Shown: positions 20,080 to 29,743, counted from the stretch's first letter. The stretch: 33,470 nt of DNA from Welwitschia mirabilis (GCA_051453625.1 JBOZIK010000001.1:184685605-184719074), one strand, 5' to 3'. A program made the numbers and translations. Notes: generated from the sequence alone by a model not told the origin.

Positions 20080-20512
20080 TGTTACAAAAATACACAACAA
20101 CAAAGCTAGTAAACAATGTAAAAAGAGAACATGGAGAACCCCAATGAGGGGGAAAAACCACGGGAAAGCAGTGCATAGCTCTATTATCTTCTTAAAGAGT
20201 ACAAGCCAAGAACAGGCTTCAAGCCAACATAGGCTTCAGGCAAGTATGCCTCGTAGAACTCTATCGATTCTCTGTCTTACAAACAAACAACCCTAACACC
20301 ACCATTAAATAGGCCAAGGGTTAAAACCAACTAGGATTACAAGCCAAAACCCTAGAGGGAGTACCATCCTTCTCTTGACACATTTCCCATCTCTACCTGT
20401 TGTAGCCAAGGATAGTTTTATAATAGAAACCTCCTTTTACAATATTAAAGTTGGGTTAATGTAAAACATAAAATTAGGGACAATACAATAAATTTGGCTT
20501 CACATATTAACA
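20080..20512 (-). repeat. 3' LTR of Copia A (433 bp)
   Basis: Plus-strand ends TGTTACAAAAATAC and CACATATTAACA. It aligns along its full length with 24827-25268 and the solo LTR 10316-10758, with many substitutions and a missing stretch near 20135. The TTACGTGGAAAACC present in the 5' LTR is lost here. Divergence between the two LTRs (over 10% by eye) implies an old insertion or exchange with other copies. Confidence 0.92.
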
Positions 20513-20525
20513 TTTTTCCATTTGA
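20513..20525 (-). other. Polypurine tract of Copia A
   Basis: Minus strand reads AAATGGAAAAA directly before the 3' LTR start TGTTAATATG. It is the expected primer for plus-strand DNA. Confidence 0.65.
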
Positions 20526-21446
20526 AGACAAATTTAACACATCCTCAAGTATTGCTCCAGAGATGCACTGCTTTCCAAGCTTGCTCAGATCACGTGTCCA
20601 AGTGTATGCCATGACAGCACCGCTGATGTTTATCCCTAGTAACAGCCTTTGTCAAGAAATCTGCAAGATTCGGCTATGTGTGGATTTTGTGAACATCCAA
20701 CTTCTTCTCCTCCAATGCTTCCCTGATAAAATGATACCTCACATCGATATGCTTCGTCCAAGCATGGTCGATAGCATTCTTTGCTAAATGAGTGGCACTC
20801 TAACTATCGCAATAAATCACATATTGCTACTGTTTCAACTTAAACCAGTCAAGTAAACATCTTAGCCAGATCATTTCTTTAGTTGCTTCAGTCATAGCTA
20901 TGTACTTTACTTCCGTGGTTGACAAAGCCACGTCTCTTTGCAAACGAGACATCCAACTAACAAGACCACCTCCCATCAAGAAAACATAACCAATAGTGGA
21001 CTTTCTTGTATCTTTACATTAAGCATAATTAGCATCCACATAACCAACAGCATTTAAAACCAGTATGATCAAAGCACAGACAATAATTCCGTGTACCTTC
21101 CAGATAGTGCAAGATTCATTTTACAGCTTCCCAATGCTTTAGGCCATGGTTGCTCATGAAACATGAGACAACTCCCACTGCATATGAAATACCTGATCTT
21201 GTGTACACTATAGCATACATCAAGCTTCCAATAATTGAAGCATGAGGAACCACTTCCATTCTTCCCTATTCCTCTTCTTTTTTTGGGCAATCCTCTTGAG
21301 ATAGTTGAAACTAACTTGCTAATAGTGTTCTAACCGGTTTACAGTCAGCTATATTAAAACGCTTTAGTACTTGCCAATGTAATTAGACTGACTAAGCCAC
21401 AATTTTCCACATGATCTATCCCTGGAAATTTTCATTCCAAAAAAAT
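20526..21446 (-). pseudogene. Copia A RT end and RNase H, degenerate
   Basis: Continuation of pol below 21447 with many stops. Recognisable pieces are VVPHASIIGSLMYAIVYTR (about 21250-21195), the hydrophobic block with SCFMSNHGLKHWEAVK (about 21165-21118), LHYLEGTRNYCLCF (about 21110-21070) and the RNase H region with DYAN- and STEAEY-equivalent positions broken by stops. Not functional. Confidence 0.8.
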
Positions 21447-22040
21447 CTATTTTGCAGGACCCAAGTCCTTAGTTGCAAAGCGTTTTACCATCTCCTTTTT
21501 TAGCCTTTTAATTTCCTGTATGCCATTTCTAGCAACAAGCATATCATCAACATACCACAATAAAATAACGATCTTACCAAAAGCTTGTCCACGGAGACAA
21601 ATACAGTGATCTACATCACTCATATATTTCTGTTCTTGCGTGAAGCTGTCAAATTTCTTATACCATTGCCTCGACGCCTGTTTTAGGTCATACAAACTTT
21701 TGTTCAACCTATAGACTAAGTTCTTTTCTTTGGTTTCAAAACCTTCAGGCAATTTCATATAAATCTCTTCTTCAAGATCACCATGCAGAAAAGCAGTTTT
21801 AATATCCAACTGCTCTAATTCAAGATTCAAGACATCAACAATGGACAAAATAACATGAATAAAGGAATGCTCCACCATTGGAGGAAAATTTTCAGTAAAA
21901 TCAATACCTTGTTTTGGCCCAAAACCCTTTACAATAAATCTTGCCTTGTAACATTCTTTTCCATTTGCCTCTTCCTTTATCCTGAAGACCCATTTATTGG
22001 ACAAGGCATGTTTCCAGCTGGCAAAGGAACCACATCCCAT
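21447..22040 (-). CDS. pol: Copia A reverse transcriptase core (open 197 residues)
   Basis: Contains the RT sequence blocks in order: NKWVFRIKEEANGKECYKAR (about residues 15-34), VKGFGPKQGIDF, motif A with catalytic aspartate (LELEQLDIKTAFLHGDLEEE, about 92-111), LNKSLYDLKQASRQWYKKF (about 131-149) and the catalytic YVDD box (LLWYVDDMLVA, about 178). Both polymerase aspartate motifs are intact. The expected upstream linker lies in another frame (22168-21977), and downstream pol is broken, so the open stretch is a remnant. The first methionine is not a natural start. Confidence 0.85.
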   Translation of the reverse strand: MGCGSFASWKHALSNKWVFRIKEEANGKECYKARFIVKGFGPKQGIDFTENFPPMVEHSFIHVILSIVDVLNLELEQLDIKTAFLHGDLEEEIYMKLPEGFETKEKNLVYRLNKSLYDLKQASRQWYKKFDSFTQEQKYMSDVDHCICLRGQAFGKIVILLWYVDDMLVARNGIQEIKRLKKEMVKRFATKDLGPAK

Positions 22041-22253
22041 GTAACGTTATACCTTAAAGCATCCAACTCTTCTTTCATTGCAATATTCCACTTTTCTAAG
22101 TTAGGTGAAGAAATAGCTTCCTGATATGTTTCAGGTTCTCCTTTATCTATGTACAAGATATAATGCAACGACGAAAAATACCTAACAGGTGATCTATCGG
22201 GATGCGTAGACCTTCTTACACAATGTGTAGGAGTCTGAGGCTCTCCTTCATCT
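22041..22253 (-). pseudogene. Copia A integrase-RT linker and RT start
   Basis: HYILYIDKGEPETYQEAISS and KWNIAMKEELDALRYNVTWD are the usual linker and RT start of Tork-like elements, in a frame different from 21447-22040. A frameshift lies around 22000. An acidic region precedes it. Confidence 0.8.
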
Positions 22254-23038
22254 TCACCTTAGTTCAGGTGGATTATTTTCATCTCCATCATCCTCGCCAT
22301 CAGGGGGATTACTCCCTTCACCGTCATCATCATGATCTGGAATTTTAAAAGACTTTTGCAAAGTGCTAGAGTTGGGAACCCCCTCCTTATAAAATATTTG
22401 TTGTTCACAAAAAGCCACATCATGTGATCTGATCACCTTCTTTCCCACTGGATCCCACAACCTATAACCAAGATTGTCTCCTCCATAACCCAGAAAAGCA
22501 CACCTGTGTGCACGTCCATACAGTTTTCCTATATTCTGCAGATCCACATATGCTTCACAGTGAAACACCTTCAAGTGAGAGAAACATAGCTTCCTCCCAT
22601 TCCACCCATACTCTGATATTCCTCCTTGAAGTGCTAAATGTGGTGACCTGTTTATAAGATATGCAACTGTGTTGGCTACTTCAGCTCAAAGACATTTTGG
22701 AACTCCAGATTGCTGCAACAATGAATGCAACCTTTCTAAAATAGTTCTATTATATCTTTTAGCCACTCCATTAATCTAAGTTGTATACAGAGGTGTCTTT
22801 GTGTGGACAATGCCATTATCTCTCTAAAACATCTCAAAGTCACGAGAGGTGTATTCACCTCCATTATCTGTCACCAGGTGTTTGATTTTACAGTTGGATT
22901 CATTTTCCATGCTACCTTTAAATTGTTTGAAAATATCAAAGACTCTATCTTTCAAGGGAATCGAAAACAACCGAGTTTTTCGACGAAAATCATCAATAAA
23001 TGTAACAAAATAAGGCGCTCCACCAAAAGACATTACTG
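22254..23038 (-). pseudogene. Copia A integrase core and C-terminal region
   Basis: The core (23033-22824) shows YFVTFIDDFRRKTRLF and the second catalytic aspartate in LVTDNGGEYTSRDFEMF. The third catalytic residue, normally E in NGVAERYNRT, reads K (NGVAKRYNRT, about 22775), next to a stop. The C-terminal domain (22574-22254) has HLKVFHCEAYV, RCAFLGYGGDNLGYRLWDP and an acidic aspartate/glutamate-rich tail. Integrase joins the cDNA ends to host DNA; this copy is dead by stops and by loss of the glutamate. Confidence 0.85.
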
Positions 23039-23690
23039 TTACAGGCCAACAACATCGGAATAAACCAAATCTAACTTTCCAATGCTTTTATTTTTAGAAA
23101 TGGATTTCTTAAAGTTTACACGTTTTGCTCTTGCAACAACACAATCCTTGTAAAAATCTAAAGAAATAGAGTCAAACTTTGGAAGCAAGTTTAACTTTGG
23201 AAGCAAGTTTTTAGAACTAAGAACCTTCATGCCAGTTTCACTAAGATGTCCAAGTCTCTTATGCCAAAGAGATATGTCCTCGTCGCCAGCAACAACACTA
23301 TGGTTTACTACATCAGCATGCAAAGTGTACAAGATCCCTTCTTTCTATCCTCGTGCCAACACCATCGCACCTTTCGTTACCTTCCAGCCACCTACGCTAA
23401 AGAAAAGTGAACAACCAACAACATCTAATTGACCTGCTGAAATTAAGTTTTTAGCAAGTTGAGGCACATGTCTAACATCTTGGAGAAATAGTTTTCTGCC
23501 GTCACTTCCTTTCAGCATCACAAACCCAATTCCTTTGATCTCACAACGTCAATCATCCCCCAGATACACATACTTCTCTGAAACTTTTTTATACGAAGAA
23601 AACATTCAAACATCTGGGCAAACATGAAAAGAAGCATCAAAATCTAGAATCCATACATCAAGGCAAGAGTATTGAGAAACATTTACCTCT
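23039..23690 (-). pseudogene. Copia A protease and GAG-pre-integrase domain
   Basis: The protease site reads LDFDASFHVCPD (about 23650-23610) instead of LDSGASFH. The pre-integrase domain (23332-23039) has SLWHKRLGHLSETGMKVL and DFYKDCVVARAKRVNFKK, the HHCC zinc-binding pattern. An 18-bp tandem duplication (TTTGGAAGCAAGTTTAAC, about 23178-23213 region) adds six residues. It ends at LVYSDVVGL with the first catalytic aspartate of the integrase core. Confidence 0.85.
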
Positions 23691-23699
23691 TGTGCACCT

Positions 23700-24560
23700 G
23701 CAATCAACACAACGTCAACATCTCCTTCTGCATTCAACCCTTCTCTTCCTTCTTAGTTTTATTGGTTACCTCCTTCCTTCCGTTTACGCTTGTTTTTCAG
23801 GCTATAGCAGTCCTTCCATAGATGAACTTTCTTCTTGCAGTGCCAACATTCAATGCTTCTGTTGACAGATTTTCCTCTGCCCTTGCTTTGCCAACGTCCT
23901 CCTCCTCTGGTCTGAGAATGTCCTCTATGAATAGCAAGGGCTTTTCCAACAAACTCAACGACCCTAGTCTTATATGCATCTAGAAGCTTTGAACTTACAA
24001 TATTCAGGTGTGGCATAGTATCTGAGGCAGTCATTAGGGTCGTGCAAATAGTCTCCCAAGAATCAGGCAAGGAACTGAGAACCACGATTACCCTTTAGTT
24101 TTCTTCAAACGTCACTCTCAGGTCGTCCAACTGTATGAACAGGGCGCTCATCTTGTCCAGGTGTGCTTGCAACTACACACTTTCTTTCATCATCATCTTG
24201 AAGACCTTGTTAACAGTATAAAATTGATTCATGCTAGTAGATTGATCATACCTCTACATCAAAATTTGCCACAGTTCGGCTATTGTAGAAATCTTACTAT
24301 GGAATTGAAGAATCCTGTTGCCAAGACATGGCTGTATCAATGAAAGCGCCCTTTTGTCAAGTTTCTTCCACTCTTCGTCAGGGTACTTCTTCACCCATTC
24401 TGCATTAAAAAGTCCAGATGCTGCCTTCGCATCTGCTTCCGTCTATAAGATAACGTCACATTCCTTTTGGCAAAGGATGTCTTCCATTAGAATCTTCCAT
24501 ACGCCCCAGTTCTCAGCTCCGATTAGTCGTTCACTTGTTTGCAAATGCTTCATCGTTGTT
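23700..24560 (-). pseudogene. Copia A gag with zinc knuckle
   Basis: From high to low coordinates: blocks WGVWKILMEDILCQKECDVI, EWKKLDKRALSLIQPCL, LFIQLDDLRVTFEEN (then a stop) and an open 108-residue end (24085-23759) with VLSSLPDSWETICTTLMTAS and SKLLDAYKTRVVEF. The CCHC zinc knuckle reads CWHCKKKVHLWKDC, with G before H changed to V. Frameshifts lie near 24330-24400. This is the UBN2-type gag of the Tork group, the particle-forming protein. Confidence 0.85.
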
Positions 24561-24812
24561 TAACTGTACGGCTATATGGACGGATGCCAAATGCGTTGTA
24601 CGAACACCCAAAAAATTTGAAGCACACACACGCTCCACAACTTCCGCTTAGCTACGTTCGCTTCGCTCCGCGACTGTCTCCGCTACGTTCATGGTGCTTC
24701 GCTCGCTCCGCACACTCGCATCGTTCACTCCACTCCAACAGTTTGCTTCACTCTGCTTGTAGGGTTTACAGACACACAGCTTATCGCCAAAGCATGTAAG
24801 CTCCCAACCTAG
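24561..24812 (-). other. Copia A untranslated leader with CpG-rich GCGGAGCGAAGC repeats
   Basis: Between primer site and gag. From 24650 to 24715 on the minus strand, short CpG-rich purine motifs recur (GCGGAGCGAGCGAAGC, GTAGCGGAGAC, GCGGAGCGAAGCGAACGTAG). The matching part of element B (about 29670-29695) keeps only GAGCGGAGCGCG, so this tract varies by more than 100 bp between family members. Confidence 0.7.
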
Positions 24813-24813
24813 T

Positions 24814-24824
24814 GCTTGATACCA
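24814..24824 (-). other. Primer-binding site of Copia A
   Basis: Minus strand reads TGGTATCAAGC, initiator tRNA-Met type with one base lost from TGGTATCAGAGC, two bases after the LTR end. Confidence 0.8.
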
Positions 24825-24826
24825 AT

Positions 24827-25268
24827 TGTTACGAAAATACACAACAACACAACTAGTAAACAATGTAGAAAGAGAACACAGAGACATAAGGATTTACGTG
24901 GAAAACCCCAATGAGGAGAAAAACCACAGGAAAGTAGTGCAGAGCTCTATTATCTTCTTAAAGAGTACAAGCCAACAACAGGCTTCAAGCAAGAATGCCT
25001 CACAGACCTCTATCGACTCTCTGTCTTACAAATAAACAACCCTCACACCACCATTAAATAGGCCATAGGTTACAACCAATTAGGGTTACAAGTCAAAACC
25101 CTAGAGAGGGTATCATCCCTTGCTTAACACATGTCCCATCTCTACCTCATGCCCCTAAAGATGGTTTAAAATAAAAATGTCCTTTTACAATTAAAGTGGG
25201 GCCAACGTAAAAAAAAAATAACATTAGGGACATTACAAAATAAATAAATTTGGCTTCACATATTAACA
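24827..25268 (-). repeat. 5' LTR of Copia A (442 bp)
   Basis: Plus-strand ends TGTTACGAAAATAC and CACATATTAACA. It carries the plant LTR motif TTACGTGGAAAACCCC on the plus strand (about 24894), i.e. GGGGTTTTCCACGTAA on the element strand, and a CCTATTTAA promoter-like box on the element strand (about 25052-25060). Confidence 0.93.
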
Positions 25269-25798
25269 ATTTGCACCAAGTTTCCTAAGTCTTGCCAAAT
25301 TCGAATGGTGAGATTGAGTCTAGACTGGCTTCACAAGTTTTGTAGCAAGTCTACGTTTGACAAATATGATTGAAACACATTCCTACATGCACAATTGTAA
25401 TAATTGAATTAAAATGGTGTTAATGCAGCAGATACTAAATCACAATTTCACTTTCTTTAATTCAAAGTGGAGTAGATTCATGATTTTTAATTTTCTTTCC
25501 AAAAATTCTGATTCTCATGAGTTTCATAACTCCTATAAGCTTATGTGGCATAAAACAAATACCCTCTTTAATTAAAGAAAGCAATAAGTTAATTTCTTGA
25601 GGGTTTTGAAGCTCTAAGAGGTTCCACGGATTTGGAGCATAGGAGGGAGCAAGGCTTGGAGGATAGCGGATCGGTGGAGGAGGTTTTGGTCCATGGTCAT
25701 GGAGCACAGGGTAAATTTCGGTCGTAAGACAAACATTCCTCGGGTAACTTATAGGATTATTTCGTTTTGCAGTTCTGGTCAAATTTTAGGGTTTTCTT
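25269..25798. other. Region without recognisable gene
   Basis: Sequence between the Copia A 5' LTR and the DUF4283-like fragment. The last 200 bp (GGAGGATAGC... to TTTTAGGGTTTTC) could be an untranslated leader of that fragment. Nothing else was recognised. Confidence 0.5.
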
Positions 25799-26291
25799 TT
25801 GGGGTTTGGCCCCAATATAGAGAAGACTCAGTTCTCCAGGGAAGGGAAATCCCTTGTTTTGGACATCGATGAAGATGCATGTAGTGAGATCCAGAAGAAG
25901 CTCAGATACAGCCTAATCGACAAATTTGTCTCATCCGGTCCTGGACCAAGGTTGGATCAGATCCGTGAATGGGTTGCTATGAAATGGACAGGAGTTAGCA
26001 AAGTTGACGTTATTGCCAGAAGGGCTGATATTATTTCAACTAGATAATGAACAAGATCGGGTCAAATAATCACAAGAGGACCATGGTTTTTTGGCGTTCG
26101 AGGCCTTGCCATAGCCAAATGGATGCCAGGGGCACAATCAGACCCGAATCTGTTTAAGAGACTTCCGATCTGGATCTATATCCACAAGTTCCCTCTGGAG
26201 TTTTGGGATGAAGATCTATTAAGGAGAATGGCAGCTCAATTTGGAGAACTGATCAAACTTGACAGAATTACTCTTAAACAGACAAGATTAG
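25799..26291 (+). pseudogene. DUF4283-like fragment (LINE ORF1-type protein)
   Basis: Two overlapping frames give a continuous domain: LVLDIDEDACSEIQKKLRYSLI and RLDQIREWVAMKWTG, then, after a stop at 26045 and a frame change, GPWFFGVRGLAIAKWMPG and LPIWIYIHKFPLEFWDEDLLRRM ending AAQFGELIKLDRIT before a gap. This layout, with the GPWFF and PxW.....PLEFW blocks, is typical of the plant DUF4283 domain, found mostly in L1-type LINE ORF1 proteins and related zinc-knuckle proteins. No upstream ATG is in frame (a TAG lies about 10 bp before the first open codon). It is in the opposite orientation to Copia A and B. Confidence 0.7.
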
Positions 26292-26391
26292 NNNNNNNNN
26301 NNNNNNNNNNNNNNNNNNNNNNNNNNNNNNNNNNNNNNNNNNNNNNNNNNNNNNNNNNNNNNNNNNNNNNNNNNNNNNNNNNNNNNNNNNN
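26292..26391. other. Assembly gap (100 N)
   Basis: It hides the junction between the DUF4283-like fragment and the RT of Copia B, including any LTR of element B. Confidence 0.95.
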
Positions 26392-27500
26392 AACCTTTTA
26401 CAACCAATCTTGCCCTATAGCGTTCTTTTCCGTTTGCCTCTTTCTTTATCCTGAAGACCCATCTGTTGGATAAGGCACGTTTCCTAGCTGGCAAGGGAAT
26501 CACATCCCATATATCATTATGCCTCAAAGCATCCAACTCCACTTTGATTGCAACATTCCACTTCTCTGAGTTAGGGGAAGAAACAACTTCCTAATATGTC
26601 TCAAGTTCTCCTTTATCCGTGTACAAAATATAATGCAACGACGGAGAATATCTAACAGGTACTCTATTGGAACGAGTAGACCTTCTTACCCAATGTACAG
26701 GAGTATGAGGCTCTCCCTCATCTTCACCTTCTGAAAGATCAGGCTGCTGCAATTCAGGCGGATCGTTTTCATCTCCATCATTCTCATCATTAGGAGGATT
26801 ACTCGCTTTACCTTTTTCATCGTGATCTGGAATTTTAAAAGTCTTTTGCAAAGCACTAGAGTCAAGAACTCGCTCCTTTTGGTTCTCTTCCAATGACCTG
26901 TAAAATATTTGTTGTTCACAGAAGACCACATCATGTGATCTGATCACCCTCTTGTCCACTGGATCCCACAACCTGTAACCAAGATTCTCCTCCATAACCC
27001 AGAAAAATGCACCTGCATGCATGTCCATCTAGCTTTCCTGTGTTCTGCTGATGCACATATGCTTCACAGCCAAACACCTTCAAGTGAGAGAGATGGCTTC
27101 CTACTCCACATGGACTTTGATATCCCTCCTTGAAGTGCTAAATGCGGTGACCTGTTTATAAGATATGCAGCTGTGTTGGCTGCTTCGGCCTAAAGATGTT
27201 TTGGAACTCCAGATTGCTGTAATAATGAACGCACCCTTTCTAAAATAGTTATACTATATCTTTCAGCCACTCGATTATTCTGAGGTGTATATGAAGGTTC
27301 CTTTGTGTGGACAATTCCATTTTCTCTGCAAAACATCTCAAAGTCACGAGAGGCATGTTCACCTTCATTATCTGTCACCATTCACCAAGCATTTAATTTT
27401 ACAAGTTGATTCATTATCCACTCTAGCTTTAAATTGTTTGAAGATATCAAAGACTCTATCTTTCGAGGAAATCGGAAACAACCAAGTTTTTCAACTAAAG
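26392..27500 (-). pseudogene. Copia B integrase core, C-terminus and RT start
   Basis: The core (27381-27190) shows VTDNEGEHASRDFEMFCREN and NNRVAERYSITILERVRSLL; the catalytic D and E are kept, but GGEY reads EGEH. The C-terminus and linker (27028-26591) hold NLGYRLWDPVDKRVIRSHDV, then an acidic stretch and HYILYTDKGELETY. RT starts with ELDALRHNDIWDVIPLPARK and NRWVFRIKKEANGKERYRAR and runs into the gap. The integrase start has stops or frameshifts near 27380-27400. Confidence 0.85.
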
Positions 27501-27555
27501 TCATCCATAAAAGTAAGAAAATACGATACTCCACCAGAAGACGTCACTGTCATAG

Positions 27556-27600
27556 TGTTAGGATCAAAGAAGCACCCTAGAGGGGGGTGAATAGGGTAAT
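27556..27600 (-). mobile_element. SIRE-like LTR end inserted in Copia B integrase, rest hidden in gap
   Basis: TGTTAGGATCAAAGAAGCAC followed by CCTAGAGGGGGGTGAATAGGG matches the LTR start at 3310 almost base for base. Copia A has no such sequence at the corresponding place (about 23040). The insertion breaks the integrase after GTCATAG. The 100-N gap (27601-27700) must stand for the rest of an LTR or a whole element, and CATAG (27551-27555) is the predicted target duplication. Confidence 0.85.
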
Positions 27601-27700
27601 NNNNNNNNNNNNNNNNNNNNNNNNNNNNNNNNNNNNNNNNNNNNNNNNNNNNNNNNNNNNNNNNNNNNNNNNNNNNNNNNNNNNNNNNNNNNNNNNNNNN
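27601..27700. other. Assembly gap (100 N)
   Basis: Lies inside a nested LTR insertion. The real missing length is probably several hundred to several thousand bases. Confidence 0.9.
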
Positions 27701-28360
27701 CAAAAACATTGGAATAAACCAAATCTAACTTTCCAGTGCTTTTATTTTCAGAAACAGATTTCTTAAAGTTTACATGTTTTGCCTTTGCGACAACACAATC
27801 CTTACAAAAATCTAAAGAAACAGAGTCAAATTTTGGAAGCAAGTCTTTGTGATTCAGAACCTTCATGCTAGTTTCACTGGGATGTCCAAGTCTCTTATGC
27901 CAAAGGGATACATCCTCACCGCCAACAACAGCAACACCGTGCTTTACCACATCAGCATGCAGAGTGTACAAGGTTTCTTCTTTCTGTCCTCGTGCTGACA
28001 CCATAGTACTATTCATTACCTTCTAGCTACCTTCGCCAAAGAAGACTGAACAACCAGCAGCGTCTAATTGACCTACTGAGATCAGATTTTTAGCAAATTG
28101 AGGCACATGTCTAACATCCTGGAGAAACAGTTTTCAGTCGTCACTTCCTTTCAGTATTATAGACCCAATTCCTTTGATCTCGCAGCGTCGATCATCCCTC
28201 AGATACACATACTTTTCTAAAACTTTGTTATACGAAAAAGACATCGAAACATCTGGGCCGACATAAAAAGAAACACCAACATCCAAAATCCAAACATCAA
28301 GGCAAGAGTTTGAGAAACGTTTACCTCTTATGCATCTGCAATCAACACAACACCAACATC
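27701..28360 (-). pseudogene. Copia B protease and GAG-pre-integrase domain
   Basis: The protease site reads LDVGVSFYVGPD (about 28300-28250) for LDSGASFHVCPD. The pre-integrase domain (28016-27710) has SLWHKRLGHPSETSMKVL and DFCKDCVVAKAKHVNFKK with all zinc ligands. It ends at LVYSNVF, where the first catalytic aspartate is N. A single stop lies in the protease part (near 28137). Confidence 0.85.
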
Positions 28361-28712
28361 TCCTTATGTATTCAACCCTTGTCCTCCTTACTCATTTTGT
28401 TGGTTACCTCCTTCCTTTTGTTTATGCTTGTTTTTCAAGCTGTAGTAGTTCTTCTGTAGATGACCTTTCTTCTTGCAGTGCCAACATTCAATGCTTTTGT
28501 TGACGGATTTTCCTCTACTCTTGCTTTGTTAACGTCCTCCTATAGTCTAAGAACATCCTCTACAAACAACAAGGGCTTCTCCAACAGACTCACTAGCTCT
28601 AGTCTTATATGCATCTAGAAGCTTTGAAATTACAGTATTCATGCGTGGCATAGTATCTGAGGTAGTCATCAGGGTAGTGCAAACAGTCTCCTAACAATTC
28701 AGGCAAGGAACT

Positions 28713-28878
28713 GAGAACCACAATTACCCTTAAGTTTTCTTCAAACGTCACCCTCAAGTTGTCCAACTAAGTGAACAGACTATTCATCTCATCCAGAGAA
28801 CCACAATTACCCTTAAGTTTTCTTCAAACGTCACCCTCAAGTTGTCCAACTAAGTGAACAGACTGTTCATCTCATCCA
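28713..28878 (-). repeat. 83-bp tandem duplication in Copia B gag
   Basis: 28713-28795 and 28796-28878 are nearly identical (ACTATTCATC versus ACTGTTCATC near the end). Eighty-three is not a multiple of three, so it shifts the frame. Copia A has one copy (about 24074-24160). Confidence 0.88.
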
Positions 28879-28903
28879 GGTGTGCTTGCAACGACGCACC
28901 TTC

Positions 28904-29003
28904 NNNNNNNNNNNNNNNNNNNNNNNNNNNNNNNNNNNNNNNNNNNNNNNNNNNNNNNNNNNNNNNNNNNNNNNNNNNNNNNNNNNNNNNNNNNNNNNNN
29001 NNN
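28904..29003. other. Assembly gap (100 N)
   Basis: Separates two similar but non-identical copies of the same gag segment of Copia B. Confidence 0.95.
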
Positions 29004-29743
29004 ACAAACTCAATGGCCCTAGTCTTGTATGCATCTAGAAGCTTTGAAATTGCAGTATTCAGGCGCGGCATAGTATTTGAGGCAATCATCAAGGTTTGCG
29101 AATAGTCTCCCAGGAATCAGGCAAGGAACTGAGGACCGCAATTACTTTTAGGTTTTTTTCAGATGTCACCCTCAGGTCGTCCAGCTATGTGAACTGCTTG
29201 TTCATCTTGCCTAGGTGTGCTTGCAACGATGCACCTTCTTTCATCTTCATCTTGAAGACCTTATTAACACTATCAAATTGGTTCATGTTAGTAGGTTGAT
29301 CATACCTTTGCATCAAAATCTGCCACAGTTCAGTTGTTGTAGAAATCTTGCTATGGGATTAAAGAATCTCATTGCCAAGGCATGGTTGTATCAACGAAAG
29401 CGCCCTTCTGTCAAGTTTCTTCCACTCTTCATCAGGTACTTCTTCAACTATTCTGCGTCAGAAGTCCAAATGTTGCCTTCACATCTACTTCCGTCTTTAA
29501 GACAACATCACATTCCTTCTGGCAAAGGATGTCTTCCATCAAAATCTTCCATATGCCCCAATTCTCAGCTGAGATTAGTTGGTCGCTTGTTTGCAAACAC
29601 TCCATCGCCGTTTAACTGTACAGCTATATGAACGAATGCCAAATGCATTGTACGGACACCCAAAAAATTTTGAGCACGCGCTCCGCTCGCAGGGTTTACA
29701 GACACAAAGCTTATCATCAAAGCGTATAAGCTCCAAACCAAGT

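Larger units (their letters stand above)
20080..25268 (-). mobile_element. Copia A, Tork-like LTR retrotransposon with both LTRs (5.2 kb)
   Basis: Minus-strand element in the order 5' LTR (25268-24827), primer site, leader, gag, protease, integrase, RT, RNase H, purine tract, 3' LTR (20512-20080). The domain order (integrase before RT) and the motifs identify Ty1/Copia; the Gag and RT style suggests the Tork/Tnt1 group. Stops, frameshifts and changed active sites (protease DFD, integrase E to K) make it non-autonomous, although a 197-residue RT stretch is open. No target duplication flanks it: the 5' side is followed by ATTTG, while the 3' LTR abuts a TRIM interior. Confidence 0.93.
28361..29640 (-). 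pseudogene. Copia B gag, with duplicated middle part across a gap
   Basis: From high to low: gag start near 29600, KALSLIQPCLGNEIL-type block (about 29400-29350), then TNMNQFDSVNKVFKMKMKEG (about 29290-29230). The segment with the NTAISKLLDAYKTRAIEF-type block appears twice, at 29004-29240 and 28580-28900, on either side of a 100-N gap. The zinc knuckle reads CWHCKKKGHLQKNYY (about 28480), with the last cysteine replaced. The duplication may be two contigs of different alleles or copies placed in series. Confidence 0.78.

Noticed and set aside
19718-20176. 152-residue minus-strand open frame across 19718-20176
   Set aside because: It crosses the Copia C, TRIM and Copia A LTR borders, so it is an accidental frame through three unrelated sequences.
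29215-29631. 138-residue plus-strand open frame
   Set aside because: Antisense to Copia B gag, whose motifs are clear on the minus strand.
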